Shown piece after piece: positions 16,217-23,256 of a stretch of 34,250 nt of DNA. The stretch lies in NCBI GenBank assembly GCA_002401695.1, contig NVTV01000010.1, positions 1 to 34,250 on the forward strand, in the 5' to 3' direction. The stretch is from Alphaproteobacteria bacterium. Its GTDB lineage: Bacteria > Pseudomonadota > Alphaproteobacteria > Micavibrionales > Micavibrionaceae. The notes under the pieces were generated by a model. The model was not told where the DNA came from. It ran no database searches and saw only the letters and a list, made by a program, of their open reading frames with translations. Position numbers and translations under genes: made by a program. Position 1 is the stretch's first letter. Each line of letters begins with the position of its first letter.

Positions 16217-16819
16217 ATGTCTACAACCTGGATATGTATAGCTTCCGGGCCGTCGCTAACGAGGGCCGATGTTGATTTGGTTCGTGGCTATAACACGATT
16301 GTTATCAATGACAGCTATCGCTTAGCCCCGTGGGCCAAAGTCCTCTACGCCTGTGACCTGAAGTGGTGGGATCAACATCACGACGACGTAAAGCGTAAAG
16401 GCTTTGCTGGTGACAAGTGGGCGTGGGAGAGTAACCGCGACAATGTAGAAAAGGTTAAAGCTCACGGACTAAAGACAGTCTCTATTGCGGGTGAAGCGGG
16501 CCTATCTAGAGAGCCTTACAAAGTATATTCAGGTGGTAACTCGGGGTATCAGGCAATCAATCTAGCCTATCACTTTGGGGCTAAGAGAATCCTCCTCCTT
16601 GGCTACGATATGCAGGCCATTGATGGCAAGAAACACTGGTTTGGTGATCATCCTAAAGAGTTAGTTAACACTGACGAGAAGACTTATATCACCTGGCGAA
16701 ACAACTACAAGATATTGGCCAAAGAGTTGGAAATTGAAGGAGTTGAGGTCATCAACTGTTCCCGACAAACCGCTTTAACCTGTTTTACACGGACAAGTAT
16801 TGAGGCCGCTTTATGTTAG
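16217..16819 (+). CDS. Maf/DUF115-like Rossmann protein (putative glycosyltransferase-type)
   Basis: This 200-residue protein has IASGPSL at residues 9-14, ACDLKWWDQHH at 45-55, SGGNSGYQAINLAYHFGA at 105-122, and ILLLGYDMQ at 125-133. This series matches the core of DUF115/MAF_flag10 proteins, which include Campylobacter Maf flagellin glycosyltransferases and MptE-like pyrophosphokinases. It is much shorter than a full Maf, being a single core domain. The gene follows a terminator and overlaps the methyltransferase gene by 7 bp, so the two are probably made together. Possible roles are glycan modification of virion or host surface, or nucleotide/pterin chemistry. Which one cannot be told. Confidence 0.7.
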   Translation: MSTTWICIASGPSLTRADVDLVRGYNTIVINDSYRLAPWAKVLYACDLKWWDQHHDDVKRKGFAGDKWAWESNRDNVEKVKAHGLKTVSIAGEAGLSREPYKVYSGGNSGYQAINLAYHFGAKRILLLGYDMQAIDGKKHWFGDHPKELVNTDEKTYITWRNNYKILAKELEIEGVEVINCSRQTALTCFTRTSIEAALC

Positions 16820-17385
16820 ACCAGGATAGGGGGGCTGAAGTTGAGAAATACGAAGCCGCTTACCTAGAAGATTATTACCGTATGGGTGATGCCCGTAAGG
16901 CTTATGCAGAAGAAAATATAGCCTCTGCCAAAGATTGTAAAACCCATCTTGATGTGGGCTGCGGTCGTGGTGAAATGGTGGACTTTGCCGAATCTATTGG
17001 GCTGAAGTCTCAAGGAGTTGAAGCCGTAGATTATCTGGCTGATAGAGCCAACATTATTCACGGTTTCGCTTGGGATTTACGCTTTGATAACAACAGTGTC
17101 GATCTGGTAACAATGTTCGATGTGATTGAGCATGTATTACCAGAAGATACTGAGCGCACCTTGAATGAATTGAAAAGGGTGGCCAAGAAACAGTTGTTCA
17201 TTACAGCAGCCAACTACTCCAGTTTTCACGATGGACAAGAGTTGCATATCAACAAACGACCCTACGAAGAATGGGACGCTCTGTTCAGGCAGATATTCCA
17301 TGATGCGACGGTGACATGGTTGCCTCTTAAGTACGGAATAGGGTCAGAGACCTGGAGAATTAAAGTATGTCCTTGCCAAAAGTGA
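16813..17385 (+). CDS. Class I SAM-dependent methyltransferase
   Basis: This 190-residue protein has a classic motif I, LDVGCGRGE (46-54), an acidic end of beta-2 in GVEAVD, and the motif VDLVTMFDVIEHV (about 96-108) typical of Methyltransf_11/23-type small-molecule, lipid or sugar methyltransferases. No DNA-methyltransferase motif (NPPY/DPPY or PC) is visible, so a small-molecule or glycan substrate is more likely than DNA. It overlaps the upstream gene by 7 bp and the ParB-like gene by 19 bp. The substrate is unknown. Confidence 0.85.
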   Translation: MLDQDRGAEVEKYEAAYLEDYYRMGDARKAYAEENIASAKDCKTHLDVGCGRGEMVDFAESIGLKSQGVEAVDYLADRANIIHGFAWDLRFDNNSVDLVTMFDVIEHVLPEDTERTLNELKRVAKKQLFITAANYSSFHDGQELHINKRPYEEWDALFRQIFHDATVTWLPLKYGIGSETWRIKVCPCQK

Positions 17386-17720
17386 GGTTGAGCGAATTTA
17401 CCATAAATGGCCACTCGTATACTTACGAAGACAAGCAGTACCCTGTTGTGGACATAATCAAACTGGCAAAGGAGATTGAGTCGTTTGATCTTCCTCTTGC
17501 AGGAATCAATCTATCCTGTGCCCCTTGGGGCGAACAGAACATTATGTCAATTTGTGGTCATATGAAACGAGTGAATGAGGCTGATATGTCTCACCCCATT
17601 ATCTTGGATGACGAGGGGTATATTTGTGATGGGTGGCATCGTGTCTGCAAAGCCATTTTAGAAGGACGGGAAATAATTAAGGCCGTTCGTCTGGAAGTAA
17701 TGCCCGACCGAGTAGGATAA
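17367..17720 (+). CDS. ParB/sulfiredoxin-like domain protein
   Basis: This 117-residue protein has a C-terminal HPIILDDEGYICDGWHRVCKA (76-96) that matches the ParB/Srx fold motif: a strand, an acidic turn, Gly-(Y/x)-x-x-DG-x-HR, then a helix. The motif binds nucleotides (CTP or ATP) in known families. The N-terminal ~60 residues are less conserved and hold two Cys. There is no partition HTH domain, so plasmid-type segregation is unlikely. It overlaps the methyltransferase gene by 19 bp and may serve the same modification pathway. Fold assignment is reasonable; function is unknown. Confidence 0.65.
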   Translation: MSLPKVRLSEFTINGHSYTYEDKQYPVVDIIKLAKEIESFDLPLAGINLSCAPWGEQNIMSICGHMKRVNEADMSHPIILDDEGYICDGWHRVCKAILEGREIIKAVRLEVMPDRVG

Positions 17721-17731
17721 GGATTTATGCA

Positions 17732-17917
17732 ATGAAAACAGATGAGCTAAAGACCCTTATAAATGCGGCTGAAAGTTTGGGCCATAAAAACATAGAACTG
17801 GTCATTAATCATTCTCGTGACGGGGTTTCATCTATGCCGCTTGCTCGAGCAGAGTTAATACAGACCGGCTCGCAGATGGACCCATGCGTGACGCTGGTTT
17901 TCTCACTAGAACCTTAA
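17732..17917 (+). CDS. Small hypothetical protein ending the cassette
   Basis: This 61-residue protein begins MKTDELKTLINAAESLGHKN and continues with ELVINHSRDGV and a C-terminal strand VTLVFSLEP, a short helix followed by a beta-hairpin pattern. It begins 11 bp after the ParB-like stop with AAGGA upstream and is followed by an intrinsic terminator at 17939. No family is recognised. Confidence 0.55.
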   Translation: MKTDELKTLINAAESLGHKNIELVINHSRDGVSSMPLARAELIQTGSQMDPCVTLVFSLEP

Positions 17918-17938
17918 GACAAACAATTTAACCAACAG

Positions 17939-17960
17939 CCTCGCTAATGCGGGGTTTTTT
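17939..17960 (+). terminator. Intrinsic terminator-like hairpin
   Basis: Stem CCTCGC (17939-17944) / GCGGGG (17949-17954), TAAT loop, then TTTTTT (17955-17960). It closes the cassette before the scaffold gene. The 3' arm and tail (GCGGGGTTTTTTATTGCC) are nearly identical to the hairpin at 27208. Confidence 0.85.
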
Positions 17961-17961
17961 A

Positions 17962-17976
17962 TTGCCCGGTGGGCAA
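17962..17976 (+). promoter_or_regulatory. Second hairpin in scaffold leader
   Basis: TTGCCC (17962-17967) and GGGCAA (17971-17976) form a perfect 6-bp inverted repeat with a 3-nt loop, just 3' of the terminator and 23 bp before the scaffold start. It may protect the 5' end of the capsid mRNA or block an upstream in-frame GTG at 17969. Confidence 0.5.
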
Positions 17977-17998
17977 CAACGTGATCGGAGATCATTCC

Positions 17999-18739
17999 AT
18001 GAACCTAGAAGAACTTTACGAGCAAAACCCTGAAGTCAAAGACCTGGTTAACCAACAGATTCAAGATCAGGCAACCACATTAGCCGAGAAAACTTCACAA
18101 GGCTTAATGAACAAAAACAACGAACTGATGGATGAGCTTAAGCCGCTTAAACAAAAAATGAAGTTGCTTGATGGCATTGACCCCGAGAAATACCGGGAGA
18201 TGCAGCAATCCATTAAAGATAAAGAAACACAGGGCTTTGTAGATAAGGGTCAGATTGACAAAATCATTGAGGCTCACAACACCGAGAAACTATCTTGGGG
18301 TCAGCAATACGAGCAAACAACAACTGAGCTTAACGGCACCATTAGCACGCTAAAGAGCAGTCTAGAAAAAGAGGTAATTGACAATCAATTGCTTGCTGCT
18401 CTATCGCCCATCGCGGTGGATGAGCCAAGCCTTGAATACCTAATGATGAAAACACGCGGCCAGGTAGAAATGGTTGATATAGAAGGCCGAATGGTGGCTC
18501 GTGTTAAGAACGGAATAAACGGGGATGGTAGTTACAAGATGATTCCCGACCTAGTACAAGAAATAGCCGGTAATGAGCTGTATGCACGGTTCGTTAAAGG
18601 CACCCAAGGAACTGGAAGCGGCGCTAATGGTTCCGATGTACCCGCTGGTGGCAATGGTGCAGCACCCAAGACGTGGGCTGAATGTAAAACAGTCCAAGAA
18701 AAACAAGCCTTTCTCAAGGCACAAAAGAAAACCCAGTGA
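17999..18739 (+). CDS. Capsid scaffold protein
   Basis: I place the start at ATG 17999, with GGAGAT at 17986-17991, over an upstream in-frame GTG that lies in the hairpin. The 246-residue product is acidic, Gln/Lys-rich and largely coiled coil (about residues 10-140). A Gly/Asn-rich linker around 200-222 is followed by a basic C-terminal helix (VQEKQAFLKAQKKTQ) of the kind that binds the capsid shell. It lies directly before the major capsid gene, with 8 bp between them. These features are standard for a tailed-phage scaffold. No protease domain is seen. Confidence 0.85.
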   Translation: MNLEELYEQNPEVKDLVNQQIQDQATTLAEKTSQGLMNKNNELMDELKPLKQKMKLLDGIDPEKYREMQQSIKDKETQGFVDKGQIDKIIEAHNTEKLSWGQQYEQTTTELNGTISTLKSSLEKEVIDNQLLAALSPIAVDEPSLEYLMMKTRGQVEMVDIEGRMVARVKNGINGDGSYKMIPDLVQEIAGNELYARFVKGTQGTGSGANGSDVPAGGNGAAPKTWAECKTVQEKQAFLKAQKKTQ

Positions 18740-18747
18740 GGTAAATT

Positions 18748-19707
18748 ATGTCTTTATCACAAATGCAGGTCTTCAATGACTTTGCGTATTTAACGTATAC
18801 AGAAACCCTTCGTCAGCAAATTGAATTATTCAATGCTGCATCTGGCGGGTCTCTGGTTCTTTCATCTGTTGCCAATACTGGCGACTTCTCTGAAGAGGCT
18901 TTCTATAAAAAGCTCTCTACGGTAACCCGTCGGCGCGATCCTTATGCTACCGGTGTAGTGGCTCCGGTTAGTTTGACTCAAGACAACCATGTAGCCGTCA
19001 AGGTTGCTGGTGGTACGCCGCCTATCGCCTTTGATCCAGCGCAGTTTGCGTGGATTCAAAAGTCACCTGAAGAGGCTGGCATTGTTATTGGTGAACAGCT
19101 ATCGAAAGGTATTCTGGCTGACCAAGTGAACAGCTCTGTAGCGGCGCTACAAGCAGCACTAGCAAACACGGCTGCGGTTAACTATGACGCAACAGCCGGA
19201 ACACTGACCTTGAACGCGCTTAACCGTGGTGCGGCAATGTTTGGTGATCGAGCAATGGACATTAAAACGTGGGTAATTCACTCCACGCCTATGCACGATC
19301 TGTTTGATACGGCGCTGACTAATGGCAATGATCTCTTTAAGTTTGGTGATGTCGCCATTATTCAAGATGGCTTTGGTCGCCGGTTTGTAATGACCGATTC
19401 CCCATCGCTGTTTAATGCTACTGCGTCTCCCGATCAATACAGCACACTCGGTTTATCCGAAGGCGCTGCGATTGTTGAAGACAATGGCGATCTCTACACC
19501 AATATCGAGGAATCGAACGGTGACGAGAATATCAACCGCACCTTCCAGGCTGAATACTCCTTCAACCTGAAGTTGAAAGGGTTTGCGTGGGATAAAGCTA
19601 GTGGTGGTAAGGCGCCAAATGATGCAGAAATTGCAACAGGTTCCAACTGGGATCAAGTAGCAACGGACGCGAAAGATTTGGCTGGTGTTGTGGTTACTTC
19701 TCAGTAA
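18748..19707 (+). CDS. Major capsid protein
   Basis: This 319-residue protein begins MSLSQMQVFNDFAYLTYTE and ends with a GVVVTSQ strand. It has the size, composition and place (after scaffold, before neck genes) of an HK97-fold shell protein. Central segments such as RGAAMFGDRAMDIKTWVIHSTPMHDLF and RRFVMTDSPSLF resemble conserved parts of phage capsid proteins that lack a cleaved delta domain. GAGG lies just upstream of the start. A stable UUCG hairpin follows the gene. Assignment rests on pattern and synteny. Confidence 0.85.
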   Translation: MSLSQMQVFNDFAYLTYTETLRQQIELFNAASGGSLVLSSVANTGDFSEEAFYKKLSTVTRRRDPYATGVVAPVSLTQDNHVAVKVAGGTPPIAFDPAQFAWIQKSPEEAGIVIGEQLSKGILADQVNSSVAALQAALANTAAVNYDATAGTLTLNALNRGAAMFGDRAMDIKTWVIHSTPMHDLFDTALTNGNDLFKFGDVAIIQDGFGRRFVMTDSPSLFNATASPDQYSTLGLSEGAAIVEDNGDLYTNIEESNGDENINRTFQAEYSFNLKLKGFAWDKASGGKAPNDAEIATGSNWDQVATDAKDLAGVVVTSQ

Positions 19708-19723
19708 TCACTAAGTCAATTAG

Positions 19724-19746
19724 AGGGGGGCTTCGGCCCCCTTTCT
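19724..19746 (+). terminator. UUCG-loop hairpin after major capsid gene
   Basis: GGGGGC (19726-19731), loop TTCG, GCCCCC (19736-19741), extended by G-T and A-T pairs, then a short pyrimidine run TTTCT. The very stable tetraloop stem may be a partial terminator or a 3' stabiliser that raises capsid mRNA level relative to downstream genes. Confidence 0.75.
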
Positions 19747-19759
19747 ATTGGAGGATTTT

Positions 19760-19990
19760 ATGAGTAAAGATGTGAAAATTTGGCTAGTTCCTCACCCGAC
19801 CTATCAATATAACGAAAACATTCAAGAGCTGGCTAAGAAACACAAATTAACTGTGATCGACGCACGGCACAAAGCATCAATCAACCCCAGCTTAGTAGTC
19901 GATGGGCCAAAGCTGACTATTAAGGGCAGTAAACCACAGAAGAAGCCCGTCAAAAGACAGGCAGTAAAAGCCACTCAACCTGACGAGTAA
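19760..19990 (+). CDS. Small head/neck-region protein
   Basis: This 76-residue protein is read from ATG 19760 with GGAGG at 19750-19754; an in-frame TTG inside that RBS is rejected. It has an N-terminal beta-alpha unit (VKIWLVPHPTYQYN, then NIQELAKKHKLTVID) and a basic Lys/Pro-rich C-terminus (KPQKKPVKRQAVKA). It sits between capsid and neck genes and 5 bp before the next start. It could be a capsid-associated or linker protein. No family is recognised. Confidence 0.6.
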   Translation: MSKDVKIWLVPHPTYQYNENIQELAKKHKLTVIDARHKASINPSLVVDGPKLTIKGSKPQKKPVKRQAVKATQPDE

Positions 19991-19995
19991 AGCCA

Positions 19996-20490
19996 ATGTC
20001 TATTACGGCCACACCTGGAGCTTCGGCAAATTCCTATATCTCTGTCGAAGCAGCCAACGATTATTTTCATACGCGAATGCACTCGGAACCGTGGGCAGCC
20101 GCTGATGTTTACTCAAGAAATAAGGCGCTTACAACAGCCACACGCATTCTTGATGGTATGGCGTGGTGTGGTCTTAAATCTGATAGCGCTAATTCATTAC
20201 GCTGGCCTAGGTCGGGTGTTTTGGACAAAGACGGTTACACGCTGAGTAGTTCGACTATTCCCTCATTTTTGGAGCAAGCCACAGCAGACCTGGCGCTAGA
20301 CCTTTTGGTAGAAGATGCCAGCAAAGCCAACCCCCAAGCTATAGCCCCACTGAAGAAAGCCAAGCTTGGCGCTTTAGAGGCTGAGTGGGCGGTGTCTGAA
20401 CCTGAAGAAGAAAACACGATCCAGTCCGGCGTCAGAGTGTTAATTGGGTTTTATTTAGCGGCTCAAGGCCATCGAATATTGAGGGCGTAA
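19996..20490 (+). CDS. DnaT-like neck/head-tail connector protein
   Basis: This 164-residue protein matches the phage protein family annotated DnaT-like (DnaT_2). The markers are NSYISVEAANDYF near the N-terminus, KALTTATRILD, LRWPRSGVLDKDGYTL in the middle, and IPSFLEQATADLALDLL. In phages this family takes the adaptor position between portal and neck, so a head-completion role is more likely than DNA replication. The stop overlaps the next start (TAATG). Confidence 0.8.
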   Translation: MSITATPGASANSYISVEAANDYFHTRMHSEPWAAADVYSRNKALTTATRILDGMAWCGLKSDSANSLRWPRSGVLDKDGYTLSSSTIPSFLEQATADLALDLLVEDASKANPQAIAPLKKAKLGALEAEWAVSEPEEENTIQSGVRVLIGFYLAAQGHRILRA

Positions 20491-20846
20491 TGGGATTAAA
20501 AGAAACCTTTCAGTCAACAGCCGACCAACTGTTCGACGTATTCTCCGACTTTATAAAAACTGTCGATTATTCTCAGTTTGTTACGGGGGCTTATGATCCA
20601 TCAACAGGGAAGTCAGGTGATTATGGGTCGGCTGTTAATGCAGAGATTATTCTAACCTCATATCGCGCTGATCAAATTGACGGCACGGTCATACAGGTGG
20701 ACGACAAGGTTGCCCTTATGCGTAACCCTACATTTACCCCAAGCACCTCTGATAAGTTTGTTCAGAATTCTGAAACATGGAATGTAGTACACGCTGATGA
20801 TGGCGGGTCAGACGGTATCTTGTGGACGTTGCAGGCTAGACGATGA
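20490..20846 (+). CDS. Head-closure/neck protein
   Basis: This 118-residue protein starts on the last base of the previous stop. A short N-terminal helix (ETFQSTADQLFDVFSDF) precedes a beta-rich domain ending TWNVVHADDGGSDGILWTLQAR. Size, all-beta core and position after the DnaT-like adaptor fit the head-closure (stopper) class. The end overlaps the next gene by 4 bp. Confidence 0.7.
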   Translation: MGLKETFQSTADQLFDVFSDFIKTVDYSQFVTGAYDPSTGKSGDYGSAVNAEIILTSYRADQIDGTVIQVDDKVALMRNPTFTPSTSDKFVQNSETWNVVHADDGGSDGILWTLQARR

Positions 20847-21214
20847 GCTGGAGTAAACCTCCCACCAAGTTCACTGCTGACGTTACCAGAGATCACCGGA
20901 TTATTACTATCAAAACTGCACTGGATATTGATAGGCGGCTGGTGAACAAAACACCGGTTGATACAGGAATGGCCAAGGGTAACTGGGTTCCCTCAATAGG
21001 GTTGGCAATTTTCACTCCCATTAATTCAGCAGATAAAAGTGGTGGGGCAACCATTTCCAAAGCGGTTGCTGTGTTCGCCTCTGCTCCCAATTACCCCGTT
21101 TTATACATTACTAATAACTTGCCTTACATACGAGAACTGAACAATGGTTCTTCTGTTCAGGCACCCAAAAACTTCTTCGAACAATCGGTGGCTGAAATAA
21201 CAGATGTCCTCTGA
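20843..21214 (+). CDS. HK97 gp10-like tail completion protein
   Basis: This 123-residue protein has the family hallmark TPVDTGMAKGNW (48-59), then strands and IRELNNGSSVQAPKNFF near the C-terminus. It is the usual gp10-type neck/tail-completion protein made after head closure. It overlaps both neighbours, by 4 bp (ATGA) upstream and 11 bp downstream. Confidence 0.85.
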   Translation: MSWSKPPTKFTADVTRDHRIITIKTALDIDRRLVNKTPVDTGMAKGNWVPSIGLAIFTPINSADKSGGATISKAVAVFASAPNYPVLYITNNLPYIRELNNGSSVQAPKNFFEQSVAEITDVL

Positions 21215-21611
21215 ATCATTAAGAAAAACGCTTGAAACAAAAATGGCTGGTGGGTGGACAACCACGCCTGTCAAATATGAAAACAATCCATTTACTAAGC
21301 CCTCCAAAGAATGGGTCAGGTTCACCCTGATCGAAGGAGAAGGGCGTACCGCTGGAGGAGGGTCATCTGTGTGTGTCAGAGATTCCGGCCTTATCTCACT
21401 GCAAATATTTGTTCTTGAGAATAAAGGCACAGCGACATCGAACACACTGAAAGACAGTTTTAAAACTCTATTTGAACACAAGCGCATTACCGATTTAAAC
21501 GGTGGGCGCGACATTAAAACCTACTCAGCCTCAGTGATCCCTGTAGGGGTATCTAGTGGCTGGCACCAAACCAACATAACCATCCCTTACAGGAGAGACC
21601 GCAATGTCTGA
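21204..21611 (+). CDS. Tail terminator/minor tail protein
   Basis: This 135-residue protein has a pattern like the DUF4128/gpU class of tail terminators: an N-terminal helix (SLRKTLETKMAG), WVRFTLIEGEGR, a SLQIFVLENKGT strand, TLKDSFKTLFE helix and a C-terminal strand WHQTNITIPYRR. It lies between the gp10-like gene and the tail-tube gene, where tail terminators are found. It would cap the tail tube and join it to the head. Confidence 0.75.
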   Translation: MSSESLRKTLETKMAGGWTTTPVKYENNPFTKPSKEWVRFTLIEGEGRTAGGGSSVCVRDSGLISLQIFVLENKGTATSNTLKDSFKTLFEHKRITDLNGGRDIKTYSASVIPVGVSSGWHQTNITIPYRRDRNV

Positions 21612-22527
21612 AGCGAATCGCGTCAGTGTAAAATCCATCCCAGAAGTTGCCTATGGCACGACCCCCGTGGGTACGTCATCGGTATGGCAGGCGTTGCGTT
21701 TTACGTCTGAAAACTTCTCTGGAAAACCAAGAACCCAAGAGTCAAACGAGATCAACTCCAACCGACAGATTTCCGATCTGTTCGTGGTGGGTCAAGATGT
21801 CGATGGTGCGCTTGATTTTGAATGGTCAGCCGATACCTATGATCGATTTATGGAAATGGCTATGTCGGACGCGCCAGTCGGAGGCGTCTATAAAATTGGA
21901 ACAGACAGATATTCCGAATCGGTAGAAGTCGGCTTTGAAGACTTTTCCCCCATTCAGTTCCTCCAGTTTAAAGGGTTCCGGGTTAGTCAGTGGGACATGA
22001 GCTTTGAATTCGGGCAACCAGTAACAGGTAACTTTGCGTTTGCGGGTAACTTTGCTGGCGATAGCACAACATCACTTGTGGGCGCTGGCTCTACTACAGC
22101 GTCAACCGTTACCGACGTTATGAACGCCACCGCTGACGTATCGAATATGCAGATTGACGGGGCAGGATCGACTATCTGCTTTCAAAGCCTCAACTTTAGT
22201 CTGAATAACAATCTTCGGGCCAAAGAGTGTATTGGCTCAGCGGCTCCAAGTGATCAGCTTTATGGGTCGGCAACTATTACTGGCTCTGTAAATGCGTATT
22301 TCGAGGACATTAGTTTTTATAACAAGCTAATCAATAATACAGCGTTATCCCTATCCTGGGACGTGTCAGATGGCACCACAACTTATACATTCTTTTTGCC
22401 AAAAATTAAGTTTTCGTCCGGCTCTCCAGATGCGACAGGTAAGGACACAGATGTATTCCTAAATATGGACTTCACTGCACTTTACGACGCAACAGAAGCC
22501 TCAACTATGACAGTTACTAAGGTTTAA
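21604..22527 (+). CDS. Major tail tube protein
   Basis: This 307-residue protein begins MSEANRVSVKSIPEVAYGT and continues SSVWQALRFTSENF, ESNEINSNRQISD and VVGQDVDGALDFEWSAD, which are characteristic of the Phage_tube_2 tail-tube family. A second beta-rich half (VSNMQIDGAGSTIC onward) may be a surface domain. GGAG lies upstream of the start. It forms the long non-contractile tail tube. Confidence 0.88.
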   Translation: MSEANRVSVKSIPEVAYGTTPVGTSSVWQALRFTSENFSGKPRTQESNEINSNRQISDLFVVGQDVDGALDFEWSADTYDRFMEMAMSDAPVGGVYKIGTDRYSESVEVGFEDFSPIQFLQFKGFRVSQWDMSFEFGQPVTGNFAFAGNFAGDSTTSLVGAGSTTASTVTDVMNATADVSNMQIDGAGSTICFQSLNFSLNNNLRAKECIGSAAPSDQLYGSATITGSVNAYFEDISFYNKLINNTALSLSWDVSDGTTTYTFFLPKIKFSSGSPDATGKDTDVFLNMDFTALYDATEASTMTVTKV

Positions 22528-22529
22528 TA

Positions 22530-22928
22530 ATGGACATTAACAACTTCAAAACGGACGTAACCAAAGCTGAAGAGGGGATTAAAGTCCCCCTCAGTGACGG
22601 GGTATGGATTCAGGTACGGCGCAAAGGTTGCGAACAGTTCCAGAAATGCTATGAACGTCTCCAAAAGCCTTATGCCTTGCAGATTCGCAAGAAGCAATTG
22701 GACGAGGAAACGGCAGCTCGCATTTTGTGGGAGGCGGTAGCTGAAGGATTAGTTGTTGACTGGAGTGGGTTTGAAGAGGGCGGCAAGACTCTAAAATTCT
22801 CCACTGATAATGCTAAACGATTCCTCTGTAATGATGCCTTCACTGAGTTGAGAGAAATTGTTCTAGATGCGGCTGGCGACATGGACAGCTTTAGAGCTGA
22901 AGTGGTCGAGGGCGGCGTAAAAAACTAA
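22530..22928 (+). CDS. Tail assembly chaperone, short (gpG-like) form
   Basis: This 132-residue protein lies between tail tube and tape measure, the conserved place of the gpG/gpGT pair. It has a beta-rich start (VPLSDGVWIQVRRKG) and a helical body (QIRKKQLDEETAARILWEAVAEGLV). Its last codons are GTA AAA AAC TAA, so the A AAA AAC slippery heptamer sits just before the stop. It would coat the tape measure during tail assembly. Confidence 0.88.
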   Translation: MDINNFKTDVTKAEEGIKVPLSDGVWIQVRRKGCEQFQKCYERLQKPYALQIRKKQLDEETAARILWEAVAEGLVVDWSGFEEGGKTLKFSTDNAKRFLCNDAFTELREIVLDAAGDMDSFRAEVVEGGVKN

Positions 22929-23248
22929 CAGACTGGGTAAAGTGGCAGGTTGAATTGTCGGCAAAGATAGGAGATGACCCCAGCGGTAAAAAGCTGGCCT
23001 TCTTGCAGTCAATGGCTTCTCAGGGGCGCAAAGTCCCTATGCTTGAAGCCGAAACCGAGCTTTACCCAGACCTCTACGTTGTATGGCAAGCCTATGTAGA
23101 CTTGTCATCCTCACGAAACGAGAACGGGTCTATCCCCGCGTCTGAAGTGATTACCTACAACAACCATTTTGATGTTTGCGAAACCCGCGAATTGCTTCGG
23201 TATGTCCGGGCTATGGATGCTGTGGTCAATCGAAAATCATCTGAATAA
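22530..23248 (+). CDS. Tail assembly chaperone, long frameshifted (gpGT-like) form
   Basis: A -1 shift at A AAA AAC (22919-22925) joins frame 22530 to the open frame that runs from 22925 to the TAA at 23246-23248. The fusion would have 239 residues: 132 shared plus 107 from the second frame, starting LTDWVKWQVELSAK. The second frame has no good start of its own (only a TTG at 22955 with a weak site) but is open right up to the slip site. Its C-terminal part (ELYPDLYVVWQAYVDL, NNHFDVCETRELLRYVRAMD) is helical and would bind the tape measure or tube. Slip efficiency is not known. Confidence 0.85.
22919..22925 (+). promoter_or_regulatory. Programmed -1 frameshift slippery site
   Basis: A AAA AAC in the correct X XXY YYZ phase lies immediately before the in-frame TAA of the short chaperone. 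Both tRNAs can re-pair after the slip. No clear downstream pseudoknot was found at the usual distance by eye. Confidence 0.88.
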
Positions 23249-23256
23249 GGCTCCCA

